A stretch of 64,000 nucleotides of DNA, taken from positions 126,496 through 190,495 of the forward strand of contig BCIK01000002.1 of assembly GCA_039545295.1 (NCBI GenBank). Direction: 5' to 3'. Made by a program: the position numbers and the translations under genes. The notes beneath the pieces were generated by a model. It was not told the origin of the DNA, made no database searches, and saw only the letters and a list, made by a program, of their open reading frames with translations. Below are positions 22,978 through 33,923 of the stretch, in pieces; position 1 is the first letter of the stretch; every line of letters starts with the position of its first letter. Origin of the DNA: Udeniomyces pyricola (Eukaryota; Basidiomycota; Tremellomycetes; Cystofilobasidiales; Mrakiaceae).

Positions 22978-23605
22978 TCTGGTCTATCGGCTTACGTAAG
23001 GAGAAGTGAACCGATGGACATCGGTTCAAGGATTTTCATGAGCAGTCAAATTCGAACCAAACACAATCGTTAGCAGACGGTACAGTCAAGAAATTGATCT
23101 ATCAGTAGAGAGCAGAGCGTCAAACGATGACTAGCAGCTACATAAGCTAGACGACGGGTCAAGAAATAAGTCCGAGTGAGTGATGAGGAGTAGTACGTTG
23201 GTGGGGGTAAGTCTGTGTTCGAGTTTGAGACATTGAATTTTCGGGCCATCGTACAACAAACGTACGGCAACAAGCCCCTCCTTGAACGAGGACTTCCGTC
23301 CCTCCAGCCCCCCCTTCTGCCCTTTCCCCGCTCTGACGCCTTGAACAGAACAAGATATAACAAAAATCCCAACCAACCACAATGCCCTCCTCCCAAAGAA
23401 ACGAAGAAACAAAACAAAACAAGCAGAAAAAGCGACCTGGTTCTCGTGTCGAATCAACTCCAACAGCAAGCGAACCGACACGAGGTACGTCGAGAAAGAA
23501 AAAAAAACCCAGAGCGGTGCTCTCCCTTCCCTTTTATCCCTCTCCTTGTTCCCCCAACCCGCGGGATGATGCAAAAAAAAAGGACCCATGTTTTCCTTCT
23601 TCTCT
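22978..23605. other. Convergent intergenic region (3'-3')
   Basis: Between the stop codons of the glucosyltransferase (+) and NC2-beta (-). Long overlapping frames on both strands (for example 23131-23961 minus) are low-complexity and overlap the last NC2-beta exon in another frame, so none is called. Confidence 0.5.
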
Positions 23606-24976
23606 CTACTCGCTCGGACCAGGTTGGGTCTCGCCCGACAACGACGACCCACCAGCGGCGGCACCCGCCTCGAACCGGGCCCGACTCGCGGCGAACATGG
23701 CTTCTTGCGCCGCAGCGGCTTCGGACGATGACATTTGGGAGATCTTGGACGTCGTGGCGGATTGTTTGGTCGCGCGAACCTAAGAACCCACCCGAGACGG
23801 GATATGAGTGAGGAAAGAGAGGATGAAAGTAGATAGGGGGGAGGGGGAGGTGTTGGGAAAGATGATGGAGTGGAATGAAATGGAGAAAGGGCCCAAGGAT
23901 CGAGCGGTAATTGTCGGAAGGGAGGGGAAGGGGGGAGATTCAAAGGGGGATAGGAGTTCAAAAAAGAGGAAGAAGAAAGACAAGGCGTGGTTCAAGTACG
24001 TGAGTTTTATTGGTTTAAGTTGAAAGAGAGTCAAGGGTACCCGATTAGGGTTCGATCAGAACCAATGTCAATCAATTGATCAATCCAAGAAAGAAGAAAA
24101 CAAAATCCAAACGCGTCAGTTCAGTCCAGGTCATCATCTCTCGAACCATACGTTTATGCCTCTCTATCCTTTCCATAATCCTCGTTCAACATGACAGAAC
24201 CCCAGCTGGACAACAACACAAGGGAAACGTATCTATATAATAAATCAATAAATAGATAAATAACAGGGGACTTGGACGAACCTTTTGATGCTCCTTATGT
24301 TCGTCCAATACGCTCTCGACTTCTTCGACGTACGAATCGAACCCTAAGCTCTTGAGCGCCGCGACGATATGTTCCGGTGCGATCGTCTTCTTTTGATCGG
24401 ACGAGCAGCAATCGTTGGCTTCTGATGAGAGGAGGTGGATAAATTCTGTATGAGGAGCGACGGCGTAAACGCAGTCAAGGCGAAGGGGGGGGGGGGTTGT
24501 CAGCAGCGTCCATGAAGAGAGCATATAGGATAGACATGCGAAATGGAGGACAGAAACGGGGTACGGCCGTACCGACGCAACAGCTCGTTAGAGCTTCCCG
24601 AGTGTCTTTAGCACAGCTCATATCCTCTGGTAGGAGATCTAGTGAGGCAGAGCATTCCGGTCGGACAGATGACGAAGAGCGGCATAAAGAGGAGCGAGAG
24701 TGTATGCAGGCGGGGGGGGGGGGGGGGATAGACGCGACGCGACGGGAGGCAGCAGTAGGATTGGAAGCAAGCAGCGGGAGGCAGTATCAGTTTGGAAATC
24801 CCTTTTACTCGTCTCTTCTCTATCGTACGCATCTGGTCGCGTTAGGATAGGGTGACTAAATGTGGCGAGAGATGGAACGGACCATTGATGAGTTTCTGGA
24901 TGGTCGCCTTTGGCAGACTGAGGTCGTCGTCAGCGAGTGCGCGGGAGGAGCCTTGACGGTCGTCGTCGGAAGACAT
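23606..24976 (-). CDS. NCB2: Negative cofactor 2 beta (DR1), histone-fold transcription repressor
   Basis: The beta subunit of NC2 pairs with NC2-alpha (DRAP1/Bur6) and binds the TBP-DNA complex, blocking TFIIA/TFIIB entry at RNA polymerase II promoters. Four exons on the minus strand close in phase to 165 aa: 24976-24883, 24638-24573, 24445-24282 and 23779-23606. The histone fold reads LSLPKATIQKLIN, LLPEDMSCAKDTREALTSCC, EFIHLLSSEANDCCSSDQKK, TIAPEHIVAALKSLGFDSYV and EEVESVLDEHKEHQK. The C-terminal part ends QEAMFAASRARFEAG plus an Ala/Gly/Ser tail. The last intron (about 500 nt, 24281-23780) is unusually long for this window. Poly-G runs lie within or next to introns at 24486-24495 and 24714-24727. 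Confidence 0.95.
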
Positions 24977-25529
24977 GCGGTGGAGGGGTAAGGGGGCGAA
25001 GGAGGCGATGAAGGCAGAAGCAGGGGTGGAATGGATATGCTGCTGTTTGGGAGGAGAGAGCGGGTGGATATATATGGGTTATGGATGCGTATATATGTGT
25101 ATGTTTATATATCTATATATATAAGGGCGAAGGGTCGAGTAGGCGAGGGCAGACCAAGGGACGTGAGTCAGGCGTTGGAGACTCAAGCAGGTGATTGTTG
25201 GATCCGCCAACGGAATTCTTGATTTCCACATCATCCATTCATCAGGCCATCATCCTTTGATCCATTCGACTCGATACGTCTCCACATCGTCCGCGACTTG
25301 ATCAACAACCATCGCTTGCTGACTTCTCACTCACCCTAGCCTCGTTCGTGTCGATTGATCACTGACCAAATCAGATCTCCTATGTTCCGTTTACTCAGAC
25401 TGATCATGCTTTAATGCTCCGTTTTGCGCTTGATCGATCAACACTTCATTTGTGCACTGGATTAATTAGCTAGTACTTCCGGCCGCCCTTCCTTCCGCCG
25501 TTTTCTGCCCGAATATATATCGCTCCGAG
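24977..25529. other. Divergent promoter region, NC2-beta / PPR-like gene
   Basis: About 550 nt between two start codons on opposite strands. It contains AT-rich alternating stretches (about 25069-25125) that could act as core promoter for the minus-strand gene, and no convincing gene. Confidence 0.45.
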
Positions 25530-27470
25530 ATGTACTCTCTATGTCGTACGTTACCCAATCTTTCTCTCAACGTTCTTCGTCTTGAGAGCCTGTGATCAAT
25601 GTCTGTCCTGTTAATTGTCTGTAACCAATCAAGGTACCGTGGCCCGTCGCTCGACGCTGCGCCTATTTGCTTCTCCTCTCCATGCGAGGATGACGCCTCT
25701 ACAGGCCTACCCTTCGCTCAGTCAGAGTGAACCGACCGCTCATCCGAAACGGCCCATCACTTATGCGGCCGTCCATCGCGCTTCTTCGTCGTCTATCCAG
25801 GCTGATGTGGTCTCGCTACCCGACCAGGGCGACGTCCCTCAACCTTCTGGCACACCCTGCGATTCCCCGACCGATACCATCCTCGCCGCCTACGCCAAAC
25901 TCCTCAAGCCCGCTCCAGCTCACCTCCAGACCCTGATCTCTCTCCTCCAACAAATCGCTCCTGATGCACCTCCACTTCCCCTCGCGCTGGATACCATCGA
26001 AACGTTGCTGCACTACATGATCTCCCTTTTACCCTCTGCCTCGTCGGCCGACAAGCGTTCACTCGTCGGTTCGGCCAAAAAGCTGAGAGTCGCTTGGGGC
26101 GAATTGCTCGAACGGGAAGGAGACATTCCAGAAGAAGTCAGAGGACCCGTCCAGCAGAGGGTGTATGGAGAGTGTCTGGTGGTATACAGGTCATGTGATG
26201 GGTGGGACGAGGTGAAAGAGTTGCTGAATGAGATTGAGCAGGAAGGAGGCGTTCATGACGACGCGCTGTTGCCAGTCGTACGTCTCGAAATCGTGACCCT
26301 GATTCGCTCTGATCCGTTCTTACACAAACACCCTTGTCAATCTGGTTTCTGACTTCTCCTTGACTCCTCACTTTTTGAAAAGCTCACCGAGACTGCTCGA
26401 TCCTACATCACTTACCTCTGCCTTCAACCATCGTTTTCGCCACCTCTCACCTCCACCTTTCTCCTCCGACTTCTTAGCCTGACCTTTGCATCTGATCCTC
26501 GAGCCACGACTTCTGCCCTCAAATCCTACCTTCAAATCTTTCAAGACCGCAGCATTGAGTCGTTTCCTTCCGTTTCACTCACCGGGGCCCTTCGAACGAT
26601 TCTCGACCATGTCGTCTCGGATCCCGGAGCAAACGGCGAGGCTGGAGAGACCTGGCGGTCAGACGGTGTGGTATACGGGCTGATGATGCTACTCAGGAGA
26701 CTTGGGCTGAAGAAGGATGTGGATCGTCTGTGGGAGGCGGTCGTCGTCAAGGCTGAAAACGGAAAGATGGTCAATCCAGAGGTCGTCAACATGGTATGTC
26801 GTCGTATCTTGAGTGTGCTTGTGTATCTAGCACATTTGACTGATTCGTCAGAGGATGTTATCTTATGTTTCTCGTTTTGCCCACTCTTACCTCTGGTTCT
26901 CGTCGTCAGTATCTCTCGGAATGCTCAAAATCCTCTGATTTTGCACTCGCTCGCCAGAGCTGGGACAAACTCCTCGCCCAAGACTACCAGCCGACGACAC
27001 GCAACTTGAAACAGTTCTTGCACGCCCATGCTGTCGCTGGAAAATGGGATGAGGCAGCCAGGGTCATCACGGATTCTCTAGGTGGAAAAGACGTATCCCA
27101 GAGTAAGATGCCCTCGCTACCCGACCCCTCTCCTCGGTCATCAGACGACTCGTCTGTTTCTTCCAACTCTTCTCCTCTCACGACGCCATCGGATCTCATC
27201 ATTCACCTCCTCAACCTCATCACCGCCTCTTCAAGCTCGGACACATCCTCTACTGCGCCGTGGGCTGTCCATGGACCGCCGTCGGAATCGATTTTGCTTG
27301 GCATGAGGCGGCATATCGGCGAGGTGTTTGGGGAGGGAATTTGGGATCAAGTGAGAGAAGTCTTGGAAGCAGAGATGGAACAGGAAAAGAAGCGATTAGA
27401 GGCCAAGGGAAAGATCGACGCTGAATTGGGAGGGGAAGAGAAGCAGCATGGCGAAGGGGAAAGGGAATAA
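25530..27470 (+). CDS. Unrecognised, probably mitochondrial helical-repeat (PPR-like) protein, paralogue 1
   Basis: Four exons close exactly to 543 aa: 25530-25545, 25634-26277, 26383-26793 and 26910-27470. The N-terminus (MYSLCRTVARRSTLRLFAS) is basic, Ser-rich and free of acids, like a mitochondrial presequence. The rest is helical with no clear domain, but short units such as WGELLEREGDIPEE, YGLMMLLRRLGLKKDVDRLW and LHAHAVAGKWDEAARVI look like degenerate PPR/TPR helix pairs. The C-terminus is a charged coil rich in Glu and Lys. It is a divergent paralogue of the gene at 36215-38526 (minus): the last exon of both starts at the same aligned Tyr after a phase-0 intron, and C-terminal motifs match. 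A role in mitochondrial RNA metabolism or translation is a guess from architecture only. Confidence 0.75.
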
Positions 27471-27858
27471 GGGTAGTCGGTTCAATGGTGGGATTCAATC
27501 ACTAGGAGAGGCCAGAAAGAGAGAAAGAAAAGCTCGGCCAATCGTCATGGGAGATTGGTGGGATTTGTGTCTTTTAGACGATCCCAGATGACTGGTTGGA
27601 TCCAATCGATGACTAACCAAACGCATCCTTAAGATGATAACTTGATATTCGATAGCTTGATCATCCGGGTTAATTAATTATTGTCTTAGCGTTTACTTGA
27701 TTTACGTCCAATTACCATGACCAAGCCACGGCTCCTCTGCTTTCTTCTTTCGCATAACTTGGCTACGGATCTCCACTCAGCTGAACCATCATTTTAGAGC
27801 TCATCCAAACGACATCGTCCAACGAATTCCCTCTGTCCACTCACTCACGTCATCTGCG
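27471..27858. other. Short intergenic spacer
   Basis: 388 nt between two genes on the plus strand, AT-rich near 27665-27690. No feature beyond presumed UTRs and promoter. Confidence 0.45.
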
Positions 27859-29200
27859 ATGGATCGGCCTTTCACCTCTTCAACCGCTACTACGACACCG
27901 CGTGAATCCCACCCACTTCTCTTCGAAAATCTCGACCCTGAGAACAAGGATCTGACGCATATGATCTTTCTGGAGCATTCCATGTTCGGTCTTGAATGAC
28001 TTTGGCTCTCAACCCCCCGGTTCCTCCTCATGAGCGAATCATTTCACAACGGCTTACCCTCACATCTCATTTCACCTCTTTTTTTTGTTTGATAGGTCTG
28101 TCGTCCAACTGACGGTTCAGCCGGATCCTGCGTACGAGGATATCCGATCATCCTCTCCCTTGCGCACCGCATACATCCATCTCAAAACTATGCGACATAT
28201 TCATCACACTGAGTGGCACAAACCAAATCGGGATTCTCTGAACTAACACCAAAACTCCTATTGATGATTGATCCCCTCATGGCCTGAGATAGTTTCAATT
28301 CGGAGTCGGATCTGGACGTTCTCCAAACGACGTTTATCAAGCACCGAGAAACCATCCAAGTGAGTATGACGTCCACCAACTCCCCCACTTTTTCTTTGAT
28401 CCGCTCCTCGGCATCGCTTTCAAATCCCAGCTAGGATCCCCCGCTGAAAACGACATCGCGTAAATGAAACGCCAATCCTCCAACACACACACACACACCA
28501 CAGAAGCTCATATTGCATCTCGTTCTCGCCGAAGAAACCGGGCGATACCATATTCCAGACGGACTTCTGATCGTCGAGGACTCAAACGGTACGTATACTT
28601 ACAAACCCGTCGACCCCGCCATCGCTATCGGTCCCAGCCGTATTTGACGTCCATTGGCTTCATCAACCTGATCCTCTCTCGGTACGGTCTGTCGTTGTCA
28701 TCACGCGAAAGCAGATCCCAGCTATCGAAGGTCTCGTACGGAGTCGTTCTTGCCAAAGTGGTCTCTGCGGATCCAACGAACAAAATGGGACCTCGGCGAT
28801 CTGTTGGGTCAGTTTATCATAAGGAAGGAGATAACCACTTTCAGTTCGAGATGGAGGTATCATAATCGATGGATGCTGATCTGACAGCTGGTTTCTGACG
28901 ATTCACGTAGATGACTCATCCTTTTGCTGCTTCTCCTTTTTGTGTGTTTCTTTTCTTCTTTCTGTTCTCTCTTGAGATGTACTAGATTTCTTGTATTTAC
29001 CGCTAACCATCGCCACTCCCATGACGCGCTCAAACCCTAATGACGAGCTCCCTTCGCAGCCGGCACTCAAGAGGGTTAAACGAGCTCACGACGGTCAATA
29101 TCGAGTGTGGACAGCTGGAGAGGGGCCTGTAGGTGAACAGAGGTTACGAGCTTGGAAGGATAAGTTTACATTCTGGTTTGGGCTGGAGAAGGAAGGATAG
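27859..29200 (+). CDS. Unrecognised multi-exon protein
   Basis: I do not recognise this gene. A plausible reading starts at ATG 27859 (MDRPFTSSTATTTPRE) and passes LDPENKDLTHMIFLEHSM. It then splices in phase 2 to SVVQLTVQPDPA, again in phase 2 to FNSESDLDVLQTTFIKHRET, then to KLILHLVLAEETGRYHIPDG, then in phase 1 to DPSYRRSRTESFLPKWSLRI and RTKWDLGDLLG. The final part, in the frame ending at 29200, reads RVKRAHDGQYRVWTAGEG and LRAWKDKFTFWFGLEKEG. The five-exon frame up to about 28800 is convincing; the junction to the last exon is not resolved. The composition looks like a soluble nuclear or cytosolic protein, with no signal peptide or membrane segment. Confidence 0.55.
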
Positions 29201-30227
29201 TTTTTGTTTGGGAGGGGGAGGGGGAGGGGAGGGGGGAATGAGCTGGGAGAAAGTGGGGGATGATTGCAAGCTGAAGGTCGGATTTCATGGGCTGTTCGTT
29301 TTACTGAGGGGTCTCAGTTGAGTGGGTATCACATGAGCAGAATGATAGTTACTGATAGGGCCATGTGTATCATGACATCGACATGGGGTGAGACGGACGT
29401 CGAGGGGTTTCCCAAACATCAGATCCTAGCCAGTCCTCATCCACTTCGACCACTTCAGTTCGACCCCCCTGATCCAGAGTGCTTTCTCGGATTCTCCCTT
29501 CTGGTGATCCTGATAGCACCTGCTTTTCAAAAGGCACGATCGCCATTTCCATCATCTTCCCTGACTCACGCAGGATAGTTCCGTTCTTGCTGAATCTATG
29601 ACGAGCATGCCACGCCTCGACCTGACTCGACTCGGAACTCCAACCTCCAGACGGTGATGACATTGGTCGAACTATAACGCGCATGTGAGTGACGAGCCGA
29701 GAGAGATACGGAGGTAACCAATGCGATGCACACTGATCATTGAGAGCCGTCGTTTCAAGCCTTGCAAGGGGTAGTGGTGATGATGATTCCATCGATGAAT
29801 CAGAAGCCACCTGCCGGTCGCGCCATGTTTGAGAAGGATTTGGACGAGGACGAACAGAGAGGGAGGATGGTCTCGGAGTGGATGATGATGATGATGATGA
29901 TGATAGGTCGGCTTGGAGGAAAGACAGGTTGAAGCGAGAGAGTTGATCGGCGATTCGGACTTAGAGGAGGGGGGGGGGGGGAAGGGGGAGAAAGTCGGGT
30001 CAAGATCCAAGGCGAATGACGAAGATAGATATAAAAAGTCAAGAAGGATGCACGATGCAAAGAAGAGGTATCAAATAAGCCAATGAACTGAGCAAAGAAC
30101 ACGCATAAACATGGGGGGAATATCAAGACGGAAAGGACAACGCATCACGGAGCCTTCCTACTTGGCAGACCTGTTCTGACGAACCAACACCCCCTGACCC
30201 CTCCCTTTCTCCGCTTGACGCATTCTT
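29201..30227. other. Intergenic region with a doubtful minus-strand ORF
   Basis: Mostly low complexity: a GGGGGAG-type run at about 29208-29236, a (GAT)n run near 29880-29904 and poly-G near 29968-29980. A minus-strand open frame from about 29810 to 29370 has mixed composition (contains SHWLPPYLSRLV and AWHARHRFSKNG) and could be an exon of a small gene. It lacks an ATG with good context and has no recognisable motif, so I do not call it. Confidence 0.35.
29880..29904. repeat. (GAT)n trinucleotide repeat
   Basis: About eight consecutive copies of the GAT/ATG trinucleotide in non-coding sequence. Confidence 0.9.
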
Positions 30228-32500
30228 CTACCTCTCGAACCATACTCCCTCGAGCTCCTTCAAGCTCCAAGCCGAAACCAGTGCGCAATTACCAAACCAA
30301 TTCAATTTCAAAAACTCACCCCTTCTCTCTTTCTCTCTGCTCTTTGATGGCCAACTTTTCTCTCTCTGCTCCCCGATCCGATTCGTACTCGAGCGCGGAA
30401 CGATCCTCACGACACCTCTTCTCGCCGCACTGATGAACAACCTCTTGATCAACGCTTCCATCTCTCGTTTCGGGCTCGAGCCGGTATGGAGACAGGCGAA
30501 GACTTCGGCGTTGTCCGTCGTGACGTAGACAGTCCAAGGGGCGGCGGCAGGATTGAGGTTGGGTTCTGGGCAAGAAGAGGTAGCGGTGTTGGTAGTGGTG
30601 ATGACAGGATTCGGTGATGTTCGTAATGATGGTGATTCCATGCTACTGCCTAGAACTCCACATGAACCTTCCTCGATCCAATGATGATTGGCAGGGGAAG
30701 ACGTACACCTTCGCAACGATGAAGGCGTTCTTTTCCCACGTGACGTCGACCCCTCGGGCTCTTCCGGTCTTTTGACAGCAGCACTGACATCCATGACGGG
30801 AGAAATCTGATGGATCGAACCGAGTTGGTCGAGTGGAAAGTATCCCTGGTTCAGACACACTTCGAACCCGAGATTGACGCAGATCATCTCTTTGAGATTG
30901 ATACGAGCGTTGGAATTATTAGACGCGATGGGAGATTTTTGAGGGCTCGCAGGTAGAGGTGAAGATAGAAGCAAAGGTGAGGTTGGTGGGCTTGTAGATC
31001 TATCAGTTGTCGGATCAGATAATTGGTGTTGCCACTCGAGGTTGAATTGAAAGAGGCTCCATGCTCGTTCTGGGATAGACAGACCACGAAGATCCAGGTC
31101 GGGATGATTGGGGTTCGAGTTGTTGCTGTCGCCAGTTTCTTGTTTGTCATTGTCGTGACCACTAAGGCCAGTAGTATGAGGCGTTACAACGATGCCGACG
31201 CCTTTGGTTGAAGCATCTCCAACCCACCCAATATCCATCGGTCGTCCACCTTCAGTCTCTCCATCTCCATACAAGCAGATCGGGTCGTCTCTCGGCAGAG
31301 GCAGGAGAAGAAGGATGTGATGGATTCCACGGAGAGCGGACAGAAGATCGGGACAGGGTGTGTAGCCAACAAAGCAGGAGGGAAAAGGGAAGGGAAGGAG
31401 GTGAAGGTATTGACTGAGATGACGTTCAGCGTCTGTAAGCCAGGGTTGAGTCAAGTCTAGAATGGGAGCCAAGAGACAAAGGATGGAATGGTGCAGTAGA
31501 GTAAGAGATATGAAAATAGGATGATAGCGTTTAGTGTAGAAAATATAATGACAGTAAAGAGGTGGGGAGGAGATCAGTCCAAGAGATCAACCGGCTTTCT
31601 AACACCCAATATGAACACCCTAACAAGCATATATACTGCGCCGGGTGCGAACCTGTGAGAAAGGTAGGCTTTTGGATAAGAAACAAGACGAAGAAGAAAA
31701 AACGAACGAACGAAGCTTCTGTCCGATGGCTTGAAGATTCCGCCGGAGTGTCTCGACGTCCTGGATGGAAAACTTGACTCCCGACTCCATCAGCCAAGGC
31801 TCGACCACTGATAATAGAATGCGAGGCCCAAAGAAGTCGAGTCGATGTTGGTTTTAGTTAGAGATGTCGTAAGTCATGGGCGCCTCGATGAAAGGTCAAG
31901 GTTGGTGTAATGTATCTGAAAGTTCAATCCGCTCATGATCCTATGTTGTTACTTAGATCCGACCAGTCGGTTACACACTCTTCATTAATTCATTAAGAAG
32001 AGAGGTCAAGAAGAATCAGTAACAGACTCACTATTCAACATCCTTTGGATCGTCAGCGACCTCAACTCATCGATCGTGAGGGTTCGTTTGAAGGCCGAAT
32101 GGTACCCTTTGGGTTTGTACCGACCACTTCTTGCGCTGATGAGAGGAGGAGGACTTTGAAGCCGCCGGTCAACGCTGTAGGCGGTGTCGATGGATTGGAG
32201 AGGAAGAGGGCTACCTTTGCGAGAGGAGGCGACCTGAGCTTCTTTGGGGAAGATGGTAGATGGCTGCTCTGGCGAGAGAGGGGATAGTGAGATTGGGTCG
32301 CCGGAGAGAGAGCGGTTGCTATTGCTGGCGGTGCTGAGCAAGACACCAGCTGAGCTGCTGACAGTCGGAGAGGTTTGAGGCGACAATGCTGGTGAGACAG
32401 GTCGGCCGTTTGCATTTAGGACAGTTCGGCCCGCGGCCGGGCAGCTAACGAGATGCGACCTATTAGGAGAGAAAGCCGGAGGGTAGGAACATAGATACAA
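30228..32500 (-). CDS. Unrecognised protein, paralogue of 33924-35797 (5' end unresolved)
   Basis: At least three exons on the minus strand: up to about 32500-32032, then 31807-31712, then 31456-30228, with phases closing. The first visible exon is Ser/Pro-rich and ends in YKPKGYHSAF and LTIDELRSLTIQRMLN. The second contains FSIQDVETLRRNLQAIGQKL. The third starts LTQPWLTDAERHL and includes FVGYTPCPDLLSALRGIHHI, a long Ser/Thr-rich insert, MICVNLGFEVCLNQGYF, PWTVYVTTDNAEVFACLH and EALIKRLFISAARRGVVRIV. Each of these blocks aligns with the neighbouring gene at 33924-35797, which also predicts the same splice positions. No ATG opens the first exon, so the true start lies in an exon further upstream (32500-32900) that I could not fix. 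Function unknown; a mitochondrial location is suggested only by the paralogue's N-terminus. Confidence 0.65.
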
Positions 32501-33055
32501 AGCGCCCTATAGACGAATAGACCATGTTGATGACCCAAGGAACGAAGGTGAAAGCAAGGAGCGATTCATCGGATATGCATCAAGCGAAACCATTGGCATG
32601 CATGTTGACGTCAGTGACCATATATAGCTGTCAATGTGCGTGAAACCCCTCCCTCCTATATATGACGGACAGGGAACACATACGGAAGATGTCGAGAATA
32701 GTCGACCTGAAGTCGCTCGGTGACGTAGAGCCCTCATGAGCAGTGATGCGGCCTGAGGCCCGAGGCCGAACAACCTGTTAGTTAGTCGATGGTGGCGGGT
32801 GTCGAATGATATACAGCAAATATATACCCGGCCGGCCATGTGCGTTTGTCGCGCTCAATTATCGGTATTCGTCCGATCGATTTAAGTGTTAATATGACTG
32901 GTTATATATCTGTTGCCCACGTCATCAATCGCATAGCTAGACCAACACTGTGACAGTTGGCCACGAAAACATAGGACACAAAATAGACATATATCGTGTT
33001 CGAATAGAGATTTTCAATCGATCAGCGTGACTATTGCGCAGATCGAAAAGAATCA

Positions 33056-33111
<56 letters not shown>

Positions 33112-33923
33112 GGAGTAGAAAACACAAGAGAAGGGCAAATATCGAGGGGTTACATCTTGGACTAAGCGGAAAAATAGATCAATCGTTGGAGGGCATAAAA
33201 AAGAAAGGGGTCGTATCAAAGTCGTTTCAACAACGGGAGGGAAAGCAGAAGAAAACATCGAAAAGGAAACAAAAAGCGAGGGGAGAGAATCAAATGCGAA
33301 GAGAAGAGAGGAGCGTGAGTGCGATGCGATGAAAATCTTGATGAGGAGCGTCGGAGCTTGGGTATGAAGAGAGAAGGAGAGAGGTGGAGGGAAGAAGATA
33401 GAGCGATGCTAATGAGGGGGGGGGGGNGAAGGGGGAAAGGAGTTGGAGTATGAGGTAGAGGGCTTGGGAGGAGAGGGCCGTGAGCAAGGTAGTGTGGAAA
33501 GACGAAGCGAACTAAACTAACATCCCTCATAACCCCAGCGATCAACTAAGATATGCATACAGAAAGAAAAAGACATAGGCAGAGGGAAGAACGACCTTTA
33601 CTCTCCGAGAGGAGTAGAACGAGCTCTGACCTCAAACTAACTAAACGGGAGAAAAGAGATCGAATGGCGGACCATCGAGTTGCTTTCTTCAAACGTTGAT
33701 CTGACATCTGGCGGAAGTGAATCGACGCAAATGACGGACGGTTGAGAAGGTGTGTCGGCTTGACGAACGTCAACGTTGTCGAGGTCGCCGCCGAAGGGGA
33801 CGGACTGTGAGCTCGTCGAGAGTCTAAAGTTGATCCCAGAGCGGACAAGTTGATTTCAGAATTGCAAGGGGAAGCAAGAGAAAAGGTGGGAGGAGATGGT
33901 TTCCGATTGAGGCGAATGGTTGC
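32501..33923. other. Intergenic region with simple repeats and one N
   Basis: Should contain the first exon and promoter of the gene ending at 30228 and the 3' UTR of the gene ending at 33924. It carries a long (AAAG)n run and an ambiguous base at 33427 within a poly-G tract. Short open frames on both strands reflect purine/pyrimidine bias. Confidence 0.45.
33056..33111 (+). repeat. (AAAG)n tetranucleotide repeat
   Basis: Fourteen near-perfect AAAG units between the two paralogous minus-strand genes, flanked by generally purine-rich sequence to about 33310. Confidence 0.95.

Noticed and set aside
23131..23961. 276-codon minus-strand frame near NC2-beta
   Set aside because: Arg/Pro/Ser-rich, no motif; it overlaps the last NC2-beta exon in a different frame, and the NC2-beta frame ends with the family's conserved C-terminal helix.
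33056..33111. (AAAG)n run as part of a transposon or CRISPR-like array
   Set aside because: It is a plain tetranucleotide microsatellite with no spacers, target-site duplication or terminal repeats.
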